Below are positions 6,920-15,299 of a stretch of 64,000 bases of DNA, in pieces. This DNA comes from MH13 sp040219355 (GTDB lineage: Bacteria; Pseudomonadota; Alphaproteobacteria; Rhizobiales; MH13). Each line of letters starts with the position of its first letter. Position 1 is the stretch's first letter. The stretch is from NCBI GenBank assembly GCA_040219355.1, contig JAVJSN010000010.1:434001-498000 (forward strand), in the 5' to 3' direction. A program made the position numbers and the translations under genes. The notes under the pieces are model-generated. The model saw only the letters and a list, made by a program, of their open reading frames with translations, made no database searches and was not told the origin of the DNA.

Positions 6920-9496
6920 CTAGAGCGTGCGCGCCACCTCTTCCACGCGGAAGCACTCGATCACATCGCCTTGGCGTATGTCTTCGTAGTTCTCGAACGC
7001 CATACCGCACTCTTGGCCTGTCGTGACCTCGGCCACTTCATCTTTGAAGCGCTTGAGCGTTTTCAGTTTGCCCTGGTGGATCACCACGCTGTCGCGGATC
7101 AAACGCACGCCCGAGCCACGTTCCACCTTGCCCTCGGTAATCGTACAACCGGCCACCTTGCCGACCTTGGTGATGTTGAACACTTCCAAGATTTCAGCAT
7201 TGCCAAGCATCGTTTCGCGACGTTCGGGCGAAAGAAGCCCTTCCATCGCCGCTTTGATGTCATCCACCAGATCGTAGATGATATTGTAGTAGCGGATCTC
7301 GATGCCTTCAGCCTGTGCGGTATCACGGGCTTGCTTGTTGGCACGCACGTTAAACGCAATGATTGGCGCTTCGGATGCTGCGGCCAGTGCAATGTCACTC
7401 TCCGTGACACCGCCAGGCGCGGCGTGAATAACGCGGGCTGCAACCTCTTCATTACCAATCTTTTCAACTGCTTGCACGATGGCTTCAACCGAGCCCTGCA
7501 CATCGCCTTTGACCAGAATTGGGAACTCGCGCAGGTTGGATTCCTGCAGGCGTGTCATCATCTGCTCAAGCGAACCACGCGCCGTACCAAGACGGGCGGC
7601 AGTTGTCTCGCGCAGCTGACGTTGGCGATAGTCGGTGATTTCGCGGGCCCGGGCTTCAGTTTCAACCACGGCAAACGGATCGCCTGCCGATGGAGTATCC
7701 TGGAAGCCAAGCACCTCAACCGGCGCCGATGGGCCAGCTTCATCCACTTGCTGTCCGTGATCGTCGATCAGTGCCCGAACGCGCGCCCAGGCACCACCAG
7801 CGACCAAAATGTCGCCTTTCCTCAGCGTGCCACGCTGCACCAAAACGGTGGCAACAGGACCGCGACCTTTATCAAGCTGCGCTTCAATCACCACGCCTTC
7901 GGCGGCCCGATCGGGGTTCGCCTTAAGCTCCATGATCTCCGCTTGCAGCAAGATCGCATCAAGCAGACTGTCCAGCCCTTGGCCGGTGGTAGCGGACACT
8001 TCAACGTCCTGCACTTCACCACCCATGCCCTCCACCTGAACTTCGTAGCGAAGCAGATCGGTTCGCACGCGGTTCGGGTCAGCCTCTGGCTTATCCATTT
8101 TATTGATCGCCACGATCATCGGCACATCGCCAGCGCGTGTGTGATTGATTGCCTCAATCGTCGTCGGCATCACACTGTCGTCCGCTGCAACCACAAGGAT
8201 CACAATATCAGTGGCTTTAGCACCCCGTGCGCGCATAGCGGTGAACGCTTCATGGCCCGGCGTATCGATGAACGAAATCTGCTGGCCGTTCTTTTCAACC
8301 TGATAGGCGCCGATATGCTGGGTAATCCCGCCTGCTTCGCCCTGCACAACGTTGGCGTTTCGGATAGCGTCAAGCAGTGAGGTTTTACCGTGATCGACAT
8401 GGCCCATGATGGTCACAACCGGTGGGCGCGGTGATGCACCCTCATCATCATCGGTCGTTTCGGTGGAGAAGAGGCCCTCTTCCACATCAGCTTCCGAGAC
8501 GCGTTTGACCGTATGTCCAAGTTCTTCGGCGATCAGCTGGGCGGTATCGGCATCAATGATGTCGTTCACTGTCAGCATCTGGCCTTGGGTCATCAGAACT
8601 TTGATCACGTCCACCGCGCGCTCGGCCATTCGGTTGGCTAGCTCTTGAATGGTGATCGCGTCTGGAATGGTGACTTCACGCAGAACCTTCTCGCGCGGGC
8701 CGGTTTGCTGCTGGCCACGACGGGCTTTCTCTTGGCGGCGACGCATCGCGGCCATGGAGCGACCACGCGGGTTGCCATCATCATTGAGTGCACGGTTGAT
8801 GGTCAGCTTAGAACGACGTCGCTCATCTGTGCGCGGCGTTGGTTTTGCTGGTGTGGGTGTTTCTGGTCGTTTGTTACGTGTGTCGCCACCGCGTCCACCA
8901 CGTGCTGGAGCATCATCGTCGATCACGCCGCGCTTGGGTGAAACCTCTTCCACCGGGTCTTCAGCAACAACTGGCTTTTCTTTGACCTTCGGCTTACGGG
9001 CCTCAGCTTCCGCCGCCATCTTGGCTTCTTCAGCCAACCGAGCAGCTTCTTTTTCGGCTTCCTTCTTTAGGCGCTCTTCTTCTGCAGCCCGGCGTTTTGC
9101 CTCTTCGGCGGCAGCCTTGGCTTCTTCCACTTCACGCTTCTGTGCCATTTTCAACGCATTCAGCCGAGCTTCCTGCTCGGCATTCGTCGCGCTGCGAGCT
9201 GCTTCTGCCTTGGTGCCCGATGTGCCAGATCCTGCGCTAGGCTTGATCACCCGGCGTTTGGTCTGGGTGACAACCTTTGGCGTTGGCTTAACAGTCTCAG
9301 CATTGGTCTCGGCTGGGGCCGGACTATCGCCAGGCATCACGATGCGACGCTTACGCTTCTCAACCACGACCGAATTGGATCGGCCATGGGAAAAGCTCTG
9401 CCGCACCGTCCCAGAGGAAGGTTTCAATGACAGAGTGCGCTTTCCAGTTCCGGAATCGCTGGTGCCTTTTTCGTCGGTTGTGTCTTGATCACTCAT
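6920..9496 (-). CDS. infB: Translation initiation factor IF-2
   Basis: GTPase that places initiator tRNA on the 30S subunit. The 858-residue protein has a long charged N-terminal part rich in Lys, Glu, Ala and Arg (about 90-180, probable helical or disordered), an IF-2 N-domain and the GTPase core starting near residue 364: G1 GHVDHGKTSLLD, G3 DTPGHEAF, G4 NKMDKPEAD, followed by domains II-IV to the end. The length is typical for alphaproteobacteria. Its ATG overlaps the ylxR stop by four bases. Confidence 0.98.
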   Translation of the reverse strand: MSDQDTTDEKGTSDSGTGKRTLSLKPSSGTVRQSFSHGRSNSVVVEKRKRRIVMPGDSPAPAETNAETVKPTPKVVTQTKRRVIKPSAGSGTSGTKAEAARSATNAEQEARLNALKMAQKREVEEAKAAAEEAKRRAAEEERLKKEAEKEAARLAEEAKMAAEAEARKPKVKEKPVVAEDPVEEVSPKRGVIDDDAPARGGRGGDTRNKRPETPTPAKPTPRTDERRRSKLTINRALNDDGNPRGRSMAAMRRRQEKARRGQQQTGPREKVLREVTIPDAITIQELANRMAERAVDVIKVLMTQGQMLTVNDIIDADTAQLIAEELGHTVKRVSEADVEEGLFSTETTDDDEGASPRPPVVTIMGHVDHGKTSLLDAIRNANVVQGEAGGITQHIGAYQVEKNGQQISFIDTPGHEAFTAMRARGAKATDIVILVVAADDSVMPTTIEAINHTRAGDVPMIVAINKMDKPEADPNRVRTDLLRYEVQVEGMGGEVQDVEVSATTGQGLDSLLDAILLQAEIMELKANPDRAAEGVVIEAQLDKGRGPVATVLVQRGTLRKGDILVAGGAWARVRALIDDHGQQVDEAGPSAPVEVLGFQDTPSAGDPFAVVETEARAREITDYRQRQLRETTAARLGTARGSLEQMMTRLQESNLREFPILVKGDVQGSVEAIVQAVEKIGNEEVAARVIHAAPGGVTESDIALAAASEAPIIAFNVRANKQARDTAQAEGIEIRYYNIIYDLVDDIKAAMEGLLSPERRETMLGNAEILEVFNITKVGKVAGCTITEGKVERGSGVRLIRDSVVIHQGKLKTLKRFKDEVAEVTTGQECGMAFENYEDIRQGDVIECFRVEEVARTL

Positions 9497-10179
9497 ACTG
9501 CCGTCTTGTCTCCTAGCACCGGTTCTTTTGCCCGTTGCGTTGATCCATCAATGTTGCCGCCTGGCGTGTCGTCGCCATAGCAATAGGCTTCAAGCCGCCG
9601 AAAGGGGGCGAGAAACCGCGCAGCACCCGGACCGTCTAGAAGGGCCGCATGTATCACATGTTCCAGCCCCAATGCCAAACCCATTTCGCCGTGTGGTAAA
9701 ACGCTTAAGACCGGCACGCCCACATGGCCTGCGAGCCGGTTCAATTTCTTCACGCCATCGGCGCCAGCGTCGGTGGCGTGCAACAGCGCCAGCACCTTGC
9801 CGTTCTTGAGCGCGCTTTCCACTTTCGAAAAGCCGTTGGCAACGAGCCCCGCTTTGCGCGCCAATGCCAACGCGCCGCGCGTTTGCTGGCGCAAAACATG
9901 CTCAGTTCGCTCAACAATATCATCAAGCCCGCCAAGCGGCACGTCGGTTTTCAGCGCCCGGCCAAAAGCCTTCCGCCTTACCGCCTCGGCAAGCACGTCA
10001 CGGCGAGCCGAAACCCAAGCACCTCGGCCTGGTAGCACAGCTTTTACATCGGGAACCAGTACCCCATCGGGGTCTAGCACATAGCGGATCAGATCAGTGT
10101 CATCGGCGCGCTGACGCGTGACGATGCACATGCGCTCGCGCGCAGCCTCGTCTGTCTTGGTCGCCTTGGCGTTTGCCAT
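9493..10179 (-). CDS. YlxR-type RNA-binding protein fused to an L7Ae-like domain
   Basis: The 228 residues combine a DUF448/YlxR domain (about 10-85, with RMCIVTRQ and LPGRGAWVS) and an L7Ae/L30e-like RNA-binding domain (about 95-190, with RKAGLVANGFSKVESAL). The fusion is common between nusA and infB in alphaproteobacteria; in Firmicutes the two parts are separate ylxR and ylxQ genes. It is presumed to act in RNA or ribosome biology, with no settled reaction. It overlaps infB by four bases (ATGA), so the two are coupled. Confidence 0.92.
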   Translation of the reverse strand: MANAKATKTDEAARERMCIVTRQRADDTDLIRYVLDPDGVLVPDVKAVLPGRGAWVSARRDVLAEAVRRKAFGRALKTDVPLGGLDDIVERTEHVLRQQTRGALALARKAGLVANGFSKVESALKNGKVLALLHATDAGADGVKKLNRLAGHVGVPVLSVLPHGEMGLALGLEHVIHAALLDGPGAARFLAPFRRLEAYCYGDDTPGGNIDGSTQRAKEPVLGDKTAV

Positions 10180-10222
10180 ACTGTGATCTGAACCTTTGTG
10201 CTCATTACCGAAAGAGGCCCGC

Positions 10223-11845
10223 TTACGCGGGCGCTCCTTCTTCTTCTTGGGCCTCTTCGCCCACTTCTTCGTCTTCGGCGTTTTGCGCCATCAACTCTTC
10301 GGCCGTAATCCAGCCCGCTGCGACACGTGCCTGCATGATCATCGACTCAGCATCGGTTTTCGAAACATCGAAATCCGATAGCGCGCCAGGGAAGCGAACC
10401 GTTTCGCCATCTTTGCGTTCGCTCCATCCCACCAGATCGTCAGTCGCGCAGCCGGCAAAGTCTTCGATGGTTTTGACCTCATCCTTGCCCAGCGCGACCA
10501 ACATCGGCGTTGTCAGGCCATCAATCTGGCGAAGTGTATCTTCAACGCCCAATTCACGGCGTTCAGCATCCGCTTTGGCTTCCAGCTCTTCGAGATACTC
10601 ACGTGCACGGGCTTGAAGCTCGTCAGCGGTTTCATCGTCGAAACCTTCAATGGTCGCGATCTCGTCACGCTCCACATAGGCGATCTCTTCCATCGTCGCA
10701 AAACCTTCCGACGCAAGAAGTTGACCCACCACTTCATCAACATTGAGGGCGCTAACGAACAATTCTGAACGTTCAGCAAATTCTTTCTGCCGACGGCCGG
10801 ACTCTTCGTCCTCCGTCATAATATCGATATCCCAGCCGGTCAGCTGCGAGGCCAAGCGCACATTTTGCCCGCGACGCCCAATTGCCAGTGACAGTTGGTC
10901 TTCCGGCACCACAACTTCAATACGGCGCGTGTCCTCATCCAGCACAACCTTGGCAACTTCTGCTGGTTGCAATGCGTTCACAAGGAACGTTGCCTCATCT
11001 GGCGACCAAGGAATGATGTCGATGCGCTCGCCCTGCAGCTCCTGCACCACAGCCTGCACGCGGCTACCGCGCATACCGACGCAGGCGCCAACTGGATCGA
11101 TGGACGAATCGTTGGAAATCACACCAATTTTTGCGCGTGAACCGGGGTCGCGAGCGACACTCTTGATTTCGATAACGCCGTCGTAAATTTCCGGCACTTC
11201 CATGGTGAAGAGTTTGACCATGAAAGCAGGGTGTGTGCGCGAGAGGAAAATCTGCGGTCCACGCTGCTCACGGCGCACATCCAGAACATAGGCGCGCACG
11301 CGGTCGCCATATTTGAAAATTTCACGCGGAATCAGCTCGTCACGGCGCAACATCGCTTCGCCGCGTCCCAGATCAACAATGACGTTTCCATATTCAACGC
11401 GCTTAACCGTACCATTGACGATTTCACCAATGCGGTCTTTGAACTCTTCGAACTGGCGATCGCGCTCAGCTTCGCGCACCTTTTGGACGATCACCTGTTT
11501 GGCCGATTGTGCAGCAATGCGACCGAAATCAAGCGGCGGCAAAATCTCAGAGATCACTGAGCCAACTTCAGCATCCGGCAATGTGTGCTTGGCATCAGCT
11601 ACCGTCATCTGTGCGTCTGGATTTTCCACCTCTTCAACCACATGAATGAGGCGCTGAAGCTTCAACTCACCGGTTTTTGGATTGATCGTGGCACGTATAT
11701 CGGTTTCCGACCCGTAACGCGCACGGGCGGCTTTGGCCATTGCCTCTTCCATCGCCGAAATGACGATCTCACGATCAATCGACTTTTCCCGCGCAACCGC
11801 ATCAGCGATTTGCAACAGTTCCAGTCGGTTTGCACTGACGGCCAT
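10223..11845 (-). CDS. nusA: Transcription elongation/antitermination factor NusA
   Basis: Binds RNA polymerase and nascent RNA and modulates pausing, termination and antitermination. The 540 residues run in family order: N-terminal RNAP-binding domain (1-130), S1 (about 135-200), KH1 and KH2 (about 230-350, with GACVGMRGSRVQAVVQEL and LAIGRRGQNVRLASQL), then a helix-hairpin-helix C-terminal repeat region and a very acidic tail. AAGGAG lies 5-10 nt before ATG 11845. NusA commonly regulates its own operon, relevant to the hairpin at 12543-12573. Confidence 0.98.
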   Translation of the reverse strand: MAVSANRLELLQIADAVAREKSIDREIVISAMEEAMAKAARARYGSETDIRATINPKTGELKLQRLIHVVEEVENPDAQMTVADAKHTLPDAEVGSVISEILPPLDFGRIAAQSAKQVIVQKVREAERDRQFEEFKDRIGEIVNGTVKRVEYGNVIVDLGRGEAMLRRDELIPREIFKYGDRVRAYVLDVRREQRGPQIFLSRTHPAFMVKLFTMEVPEIYDGVIEIKSVARDPGSRAKIGVISNDSSIDPVGACVGMRGSRVQAVVQELQGERIDIIPWSPDEATFLVNALQPAEVAKVVLDEDTRRIEVVVPEDQLSLAIGRRGQNVRLASQLTGWDIDIMTEDEESGRRQKEFAERSELFVSALNVDEVVGQLLASEGFATMEEIAYVERDEIATIEGFDDETADELQARAREYLEELEAKADAERRELGVEDTLRQIDGLTTPMLVALGKDEVKTIEDFAGCATDDLVGWSERKDGETVRFPGALSDFDVSKTDAESMIMQARVAAGWITAEELMAQNAEDEEVGEEAQEEEGAPA

Positions 11846-11878
11846 GGGCGTTCTCCTTAGATCACCGGGGCGCCTGTC

Positions 11879-12511
11879 TTAGGCGCGATCTCCAGCGTTG
11901 TTTTCTGTATTGCTGTCATTGTCATTGGTGTCGGCCGCAGCGTCTTGCGCCTTTTGTGCAGCCTCAATCAAAGCATCGGTCATCACCAGCCGGGCATCTT
12001 CCATTGCATCGTAAGGCAGGGCGACAGTAAGCGCTCCGCCCGTTGCATCGATGGTCAACTCCACCGTCTCATCGAGGGCGGCCTGAATGACACCACGGTA
12101 ACGCCTGCGCCCTTCGCCGGTGCCCGTGTCGATGGGCCGCGAAAGCTCAATTTTGGCTTCATGGCCGACTGCGCGAATGAAATCGATGGGGCGCACAAGA
12201 GATCGGTCAACACCGGGAGAGGAAACCTCAAGATGGTAGGCCGTCTTCACCGGATCATCCACATCGAGCACCGGCGAGATGTCTTTGCTCACGGCTTCAC
12301 AGTCTTCAATGGTGAAGGTGCCGTCGGGGCGTTCAGCCATAATCTGAACTGTGCAGCCATTTTGTCCGGAAATCTTCACCCGCACCAGGCGATAACCCAA
12401 ACCTTCAATGGCGGGTTCGACGATGGCAGCAACGCGCGCAGCAAGACCTGTTTCGCGCACCACACGGGTGGTGTGCGCATCGCTGCTGCTGTCGATATCA
12501 GTCGCTGTCAT
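11879..12511 (-). CDS. rimP: Ribosome maturation factor RimP
   Basis: Needed for early 30S subunit assembly. The 210-residue protein has the two-domain RimP fold: GLGYRLVRVKISG and DGTFTIEDCEAVSKDISPVL in the N-domain, LEVSSPGVDRSL as the family hallmark, then an SH3-like C-domain. The C-terminal 30 residues (Ala/Asp/Asn-rich) are low complexity. First gene of the rimP-nusA-ylxR-infB-rbfA-truB operon; a promoter lies at 12607-12635. Confidence 0.96.
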   Translation of the reverse strand: MTATDIDSSSDAHTTRVVRETGLAARVAAIVEPAIEGLGYRLVRVKISGQNGCTVQIMAERPDGTFTIEDCEAVSKDISPVLDVDDPVKTAYHLEVSSPGVDRSLVRPIDFIRAVGHEAKIELSRPIDTGTGEGRRRYRGVIQAALDETVELTIDATGGALTVALPYDAMEDARLVMTDALIEAAQKAQDAAADTNDNDSNTENNAGDRA

Positions 12512-12542
12512 TGTGTTCCAGTTGAGATTGCTTGCGCCAAAC

Positions 12543-12573
12543 GAAAAGGGCGGGCCCGTGAAGGACCCACCCT
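12543..12573 (-). terminator. Intrinsic terminator in the rimP leader
   Basis: On the minus strand AGGGTGGGTCC pairs along 11 bp (two G-U pairs) with GGGCCCGCCCT over a TTCAC loop and is followed by TTTT. It lies 73 bp past the trmB stop but also downstream of the promoter at 12607-12635 and 32 bp before rimP. It can therefore end trmB messages and also sit in the leader of the nusA operon as an attenuator. Confidence 0.7.
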
Positions 12574-12606
12574 AATCAGATGTCTGACGATGAAGGTGTT
12601 GGAGAC

Positions 12607-12635
12607 AAGATAGGCGAAAAGGGCGTCGTGTGCAA
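12607..12635 (-). promoter_or_regulatory. Sigma-70-type promoter for the rimP-nusA-infB operon
   Basis: Minus strand -35 TTGCAC (12630-12635), a 17-bp spacer, and -10 TATCTT (12607-12612). Transcription would start near 12600, leaving a leader of about 90 nt that contains the terminator hairpin before rimP. Confidence 0.6.
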
Positions 12636-12645
12636 GGGCTTTGTG

Positions 12646-13356
12646 TTATTGAGGCAACACTTTGGCAAAAAATGAGAAGTAGGCCGGTGTGCGCCCTTCG
12701 CGAATAGCTTTGGCTTCATAGCGGGTTTGGATCCAATCCGCCCACGGTTCGGCCATATCACGGCCGTCGATTTCAAATCCGCGATGCGCCTGCGTCGCTC
12801 TAAGCGTGGTGGCCTTGTAGACATCAATATCGCTGGCAACGCGCAACTCTGCGCCAGGCTTCATTTTTGGGTGCAGCAGATCCAGCGTGTCCCGCCCCAT
12901 GAACCGGCGCTTCTCATGCTTCAATTTTGGCCATGGGTCGGGGTAGAGCAGGTAGACGATGTCTAGACTGTCATCAGGCAACCAATCGATGACGTCTCGG
13001 GCATCGCCTTCGTGGACCCGAAGCCGGTTGCGGCCCTCATGATCTTCGGCATCGTCCAGCAACCGGGCCATACCGTTGACAAAAGGCTCGCAGCCAAGAA
13101 AGCCAGTATCACTCTGCCGCGAAAGCTGGTGCAGCAGATGTTCACCGCTACCAAACCCTATCTCCAGTGCCAATCTGCTGACCGGTACGTCGAAAAGGTT
13201 GCACGCGCCGCCACACGGCACAGAAAGATCGAGCGCATGGCGCGCAAGGCCTGCCTCGTAGGCTTTCGCCCGCGCATCGCGCAACGTCTTGCCCTTACGT
13301 CGCCCATACAAGAGCCCACGCGCGCGATCCTTCTGGCTGTCGTTGTTAGCCTGCAA
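12646..13356 (-). CDS. trmB: tRNA (guanine-N7-)-methyltransferase
   Basis: SAM-dependent enzyme that forms m7G46 in tRNA variable loops. The 236 residues show the TrmB Rossmann core: LALEIGFGSGEHLLH (SAM-binding loop), YLLYPDPWPKLKHEKRRF (family signature) and the C-terminal TRYEAKAIREGR motif. The frame begins with TTG at 13356, overlapping the metK stop by 11 bp. No better start gives the expected N-terminus GRRKGKTLR. It is the last gene before the terminator at 12543. Confidence 0.95.
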   Translation of the reverse strand: MQANNDSQKDRARGLLYGRRKGKTLRDARAKAYEAGLARHALDLSVPCGGACNLFDVPVSRLALEIGFGSGEHLLHQLSRQSDTGFLGCEPFVNGMARLLDDAEDHEGRNRLRVHEGDARDVIDWLPDDSLDIVYLLYPDPWPKLKHEKRRFMGRDTLDLLHPKMKPGAELRVASDIDVYKATTLRATQAHRGFEIDGRDMAEPWADWIQTRYEAKAIREGRTPAYFSFFAKVLPQ

Positions 13357-14542
13357 CGGCCGCCTTCAGCTCATCAACAAGGTCGAGTTTTTCCCAAGAG
13401 AAACCGCCGTCATTGTCGGCGTTGCGGCCAAAATGGCCATAGGCCGACGTGCGCGCATAGATCGGTTTGTTGAGATCAAGATGTGCACGAATGCCGCGAG
13501 GCGAAAGGTCCATAACTTGGCCAAGGGCCGCCTCCAGCTTGGCTTCATCGACATTGGCCGTGCCACCTGTATCGATGTAGATCGACAGAGGTTGCGCCAC
13601 CCCGATGGCATAGGAGAGCTGAATTTGCGCCCATTCAGCAAGGTCTGCCGCCACGACGTTTTTAGCAAGATACCGCGCCGCATAGGCAGCTGACCGGTCC
13701 ACCTTGGTGGGGTCTTTGCCTGAGAACGCGCCACCACCGTGGGAAGCCGCACCACCATAGGTATCGACAATGATCTTGCGACCGGTCAGTCCGCAGTCAC
13801 CATCTGGACCGCCAATAACAAACGCGCCTGTTGGGTTCACATGCCAAACTGTGTCATCGGTGACCCAACCATCAGGCAAAACTTCGCGCACATAAGGCTC
13901 AACAACTGCTCGAACATCAGCAGAGGTCATGGACGCATCCATGTGCTGGGTGGAGACGACAATCGATGTCGCTCGCACTGGTTTGCCGTTTTCATACGCC
14001 AAGGTGACCTGACTTTTGGAATCCGGACCAAGCACTGCGGCGTCTCCAGATTTGCGCGCCTTGGCCAGCCGCTCCAGAATTTTGTGCGCGTAGTAGATAG
14101 GCGCTGGCATCAGGTCAGGTGTTTCACGGCAGGCATAGCCAAACATGATACCCTGGTCGCCTGCACCTTCATCTTTGTTGCCGGCCGCGTCCACGCCCTG
14201 AGCAATGTGAGCTGACTGGCCGTGCAACAGAACTTCCACTTTGGCCATGTTCCAGTGGAACCCATCTTGCTCATAACCAATGTCTTTGATGGCTGCGCGA
14301 GCAACCTCTTCAACCAGCTCACGGCCAATGGAGGCAGGACCGCGGGTTTCACCGGCGATCACCACGCGATTGGTGGTTGTCAGCGTCTCAGCGGCCACGC
14401 GTACCTGCCAGGGATCCATCCCCTCATCCTGGGCTGTGCGGAAATAAAGGTCCACGATCTCATCAGAGATGCGGTCACATACTTTGTCCGGATGACCTTC
14501 GGAAACCGATTCGCTGGTGAACAGATAGGAGGAGCGCGCCAT
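13346..14542 (-). CDS. metK: S-adenosylmethionine synthetase
   Basis: Makes SAM from methionine and ATP. The product from ATG 14542 is 398 residues, starting MARSSYLFTSESVSEGHPDK, a hallmark N-terminus. Other signatures are GAGDQGIMFGYA and GGGAFSGKDPTKVDRS. An upstream in-frame extension to 14608 runs into the promoter region and is not used. AGGAG lies upstream in the leader. No SAM-II or SAM/SAH riboswitch consensus was recognised in the leader, but tandem operator-like repeats occur at 14604-14642. It overlaps trmB. Confidence 0.97.
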   Translation of the reverse strand: MARSSYLFTSESVSEGHPDKVCDRISDEIVDLYFRTAQDEGMDPWQVRVAAETLTTTNRVVIAGETRGPASIGRELVEEVARAAIKDIGYEQDGFHWNMAKVEVLLHGQSAHIAQGVDAAGNKDEGAGDQGIMFGYACRETPDLMPAPIYYAHKILERLAKARKSGDAAVLGPDSKSQVTLAYENGKPVRATSIVVSTQHMDASMTSADVRAVVEPYVREVLPDGWVTDDTVWHVNPTGAFVIGGPDGDCGLTGRKIIVDTYGGAASHGGGAFSGKDPTKVDRSAAYAARYLAKNVVAADLAEWAQIQLSYAIGVAQPLSIYIDTGGTANVDEAKLEAALGQVMDLSPRGIRAHLDLNKPIYARTSAYGHFGRNADNDGGFSWEKLDLVDELKAAVAG

Positions 14543-14603
14543 ACACAAAACATCCCAATAGGAGAAAAGGGGTAAGGCGCAACGATATCTGCGCCGATGG
14601 TTT

Positions 14604-14642
14604 AACAAACGGCGTTCGATAAAACAAACGCTCGTTCGTCAA
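14604..14642 (-). promoter_or_regulatory. Tandem operator-like repeat and putative promoter before metK
   Basis: On the plus strand AACAAACG-GC-GTTCG (14604-14618) is followed by AACAAACG-CTC-GTTCG (14623-14638), a repeat period of 19-20 bp (about two helical turns). Each unit has an inner AACG/CGTT-type dyad. A TTGACG -35-like hexamer reads on the minus strand at 14637-14642, with TATCGA 15 bp on; the spacer is short, so the promoter is tentative. The site is between an XRE regulator and metK. Confidence 0.4.
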
Positions 14643-14734
14643 AACGGATCGGCGGTGTCATGCCACTGCGACTGACCAAAATCAAGAGATAGTGAAGACC
14701 CAGAGGAGGCGGGTCGTCGATTGCTGCGGTACGA

Positions 14735-15175
14735 TCAGCCGTTAGAAGCGGGTTTTTGCGCTGGAATGATGGTGCCGTCATCCTGCCCGGCGATGGACTT
14801 GACCAAGTCGACAATGCGCCGTCGCACGGCAGGATCTTTCACACGAAGAAAGGCGCGAGTGAGCTCGACGCCATCAGACGACGTCAGCAACTCGGAGACA
14901 TAGCTCATACCGGACTCGGCAAACCCCATCGCAGGCTCTTCGCCTGGCAAGTCATCATAAAAATAGGGGATCGGAACTTTCAGTTCTGTCGCAATATCGC
15001 GTAGGCGCCCAGCACCAATGCGGTTGGTGCCTTTTTCGTACTTCTGGATTTGTTGGAAGGATACGCCAAGAGCATCGCCAAGTTTTTCTTGGCTTATGGA
15101 GAGCATCATACGACGCATACGTAAACGCGTGCCAACGTGCACATCAACGGGGTTAGGCGCTCGTTTATTTGCCAT
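14735..15175 (-). CDS. XRE-family (Cro/CI-type) transcriptional regulator
   Basis: A 146-residue protein with a helix-turn-helix in residues 14-70: RLRMRRMMLSISQEKLGD, ALGVSFQQIQKYEKGTNRIG. The C-terminal half is helical and ends in a short flexible tail; no ligand domain was recognised. ATG 15175 is chosen because a longer frame to 15238 adds residues unlike the family. It lies between lnt and metK, a position kept in Hyphomicrobiales, and could control metK or itself through dyads at 14604-14642 and 15282-15296. Confidence 0.92.
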   Translation of the reverse strand: MANKRAPNPVDVHVGTRLRMRRMMLSISQEKLGDALGVSFQQIQKYEKGTNRIGAGRLRDIATELKVPIPYFYDDLPGEEPAMGFAESGMSYVSELLTSSDGVELTRAFLRVKDPAVRRRIVDLVKSIAGQDDGTIIPAQKPASNG

Positions 15176-15281
15176 AGGGTGGATTTCTACCTTACACCAG
15201 CACGCCCTAACGGAAAGTGCGGGGCCTTTCTTCAACAATTTACGTTCATTACGACTGCGTCGAGTACTCCTATAGGTGTAT

Positions 15282-15296
15282 AAAGCAAGTTGCTTT
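15282..15296. promoter_or_regulatory. Perfect palindrome upstream of the XRE gene
   Basis: AAAGCAA-G-TTGCTTT is a perfect 15-bp dyad, three bases past the lnt stop and about 107 bp before the XRE start, with AT-rich TATAC and TATAGG just downstream on the minus strand. It lacks a T run, so an operator (possibly autoregulatory) is likelier than a terminator. Confidence 0.4.
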
Positions 15297-15299
15297 GAC

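Noticed and set aside
6779..8380. A 533-codon plus-strand frame opposite rbfA and infB
   Set aside because: It is an antisense shadow of the infB gene with no recognisable domain and His/Arg-rich composition typical of complement-strand frames.
14543..14734. Possible SAM riboswitch before metK
   Set aside because: No SAM-II, SAM-V or SAM/SAH consensus core was recognised in the leader; the dyads look like protein-binding DNA sites instead.
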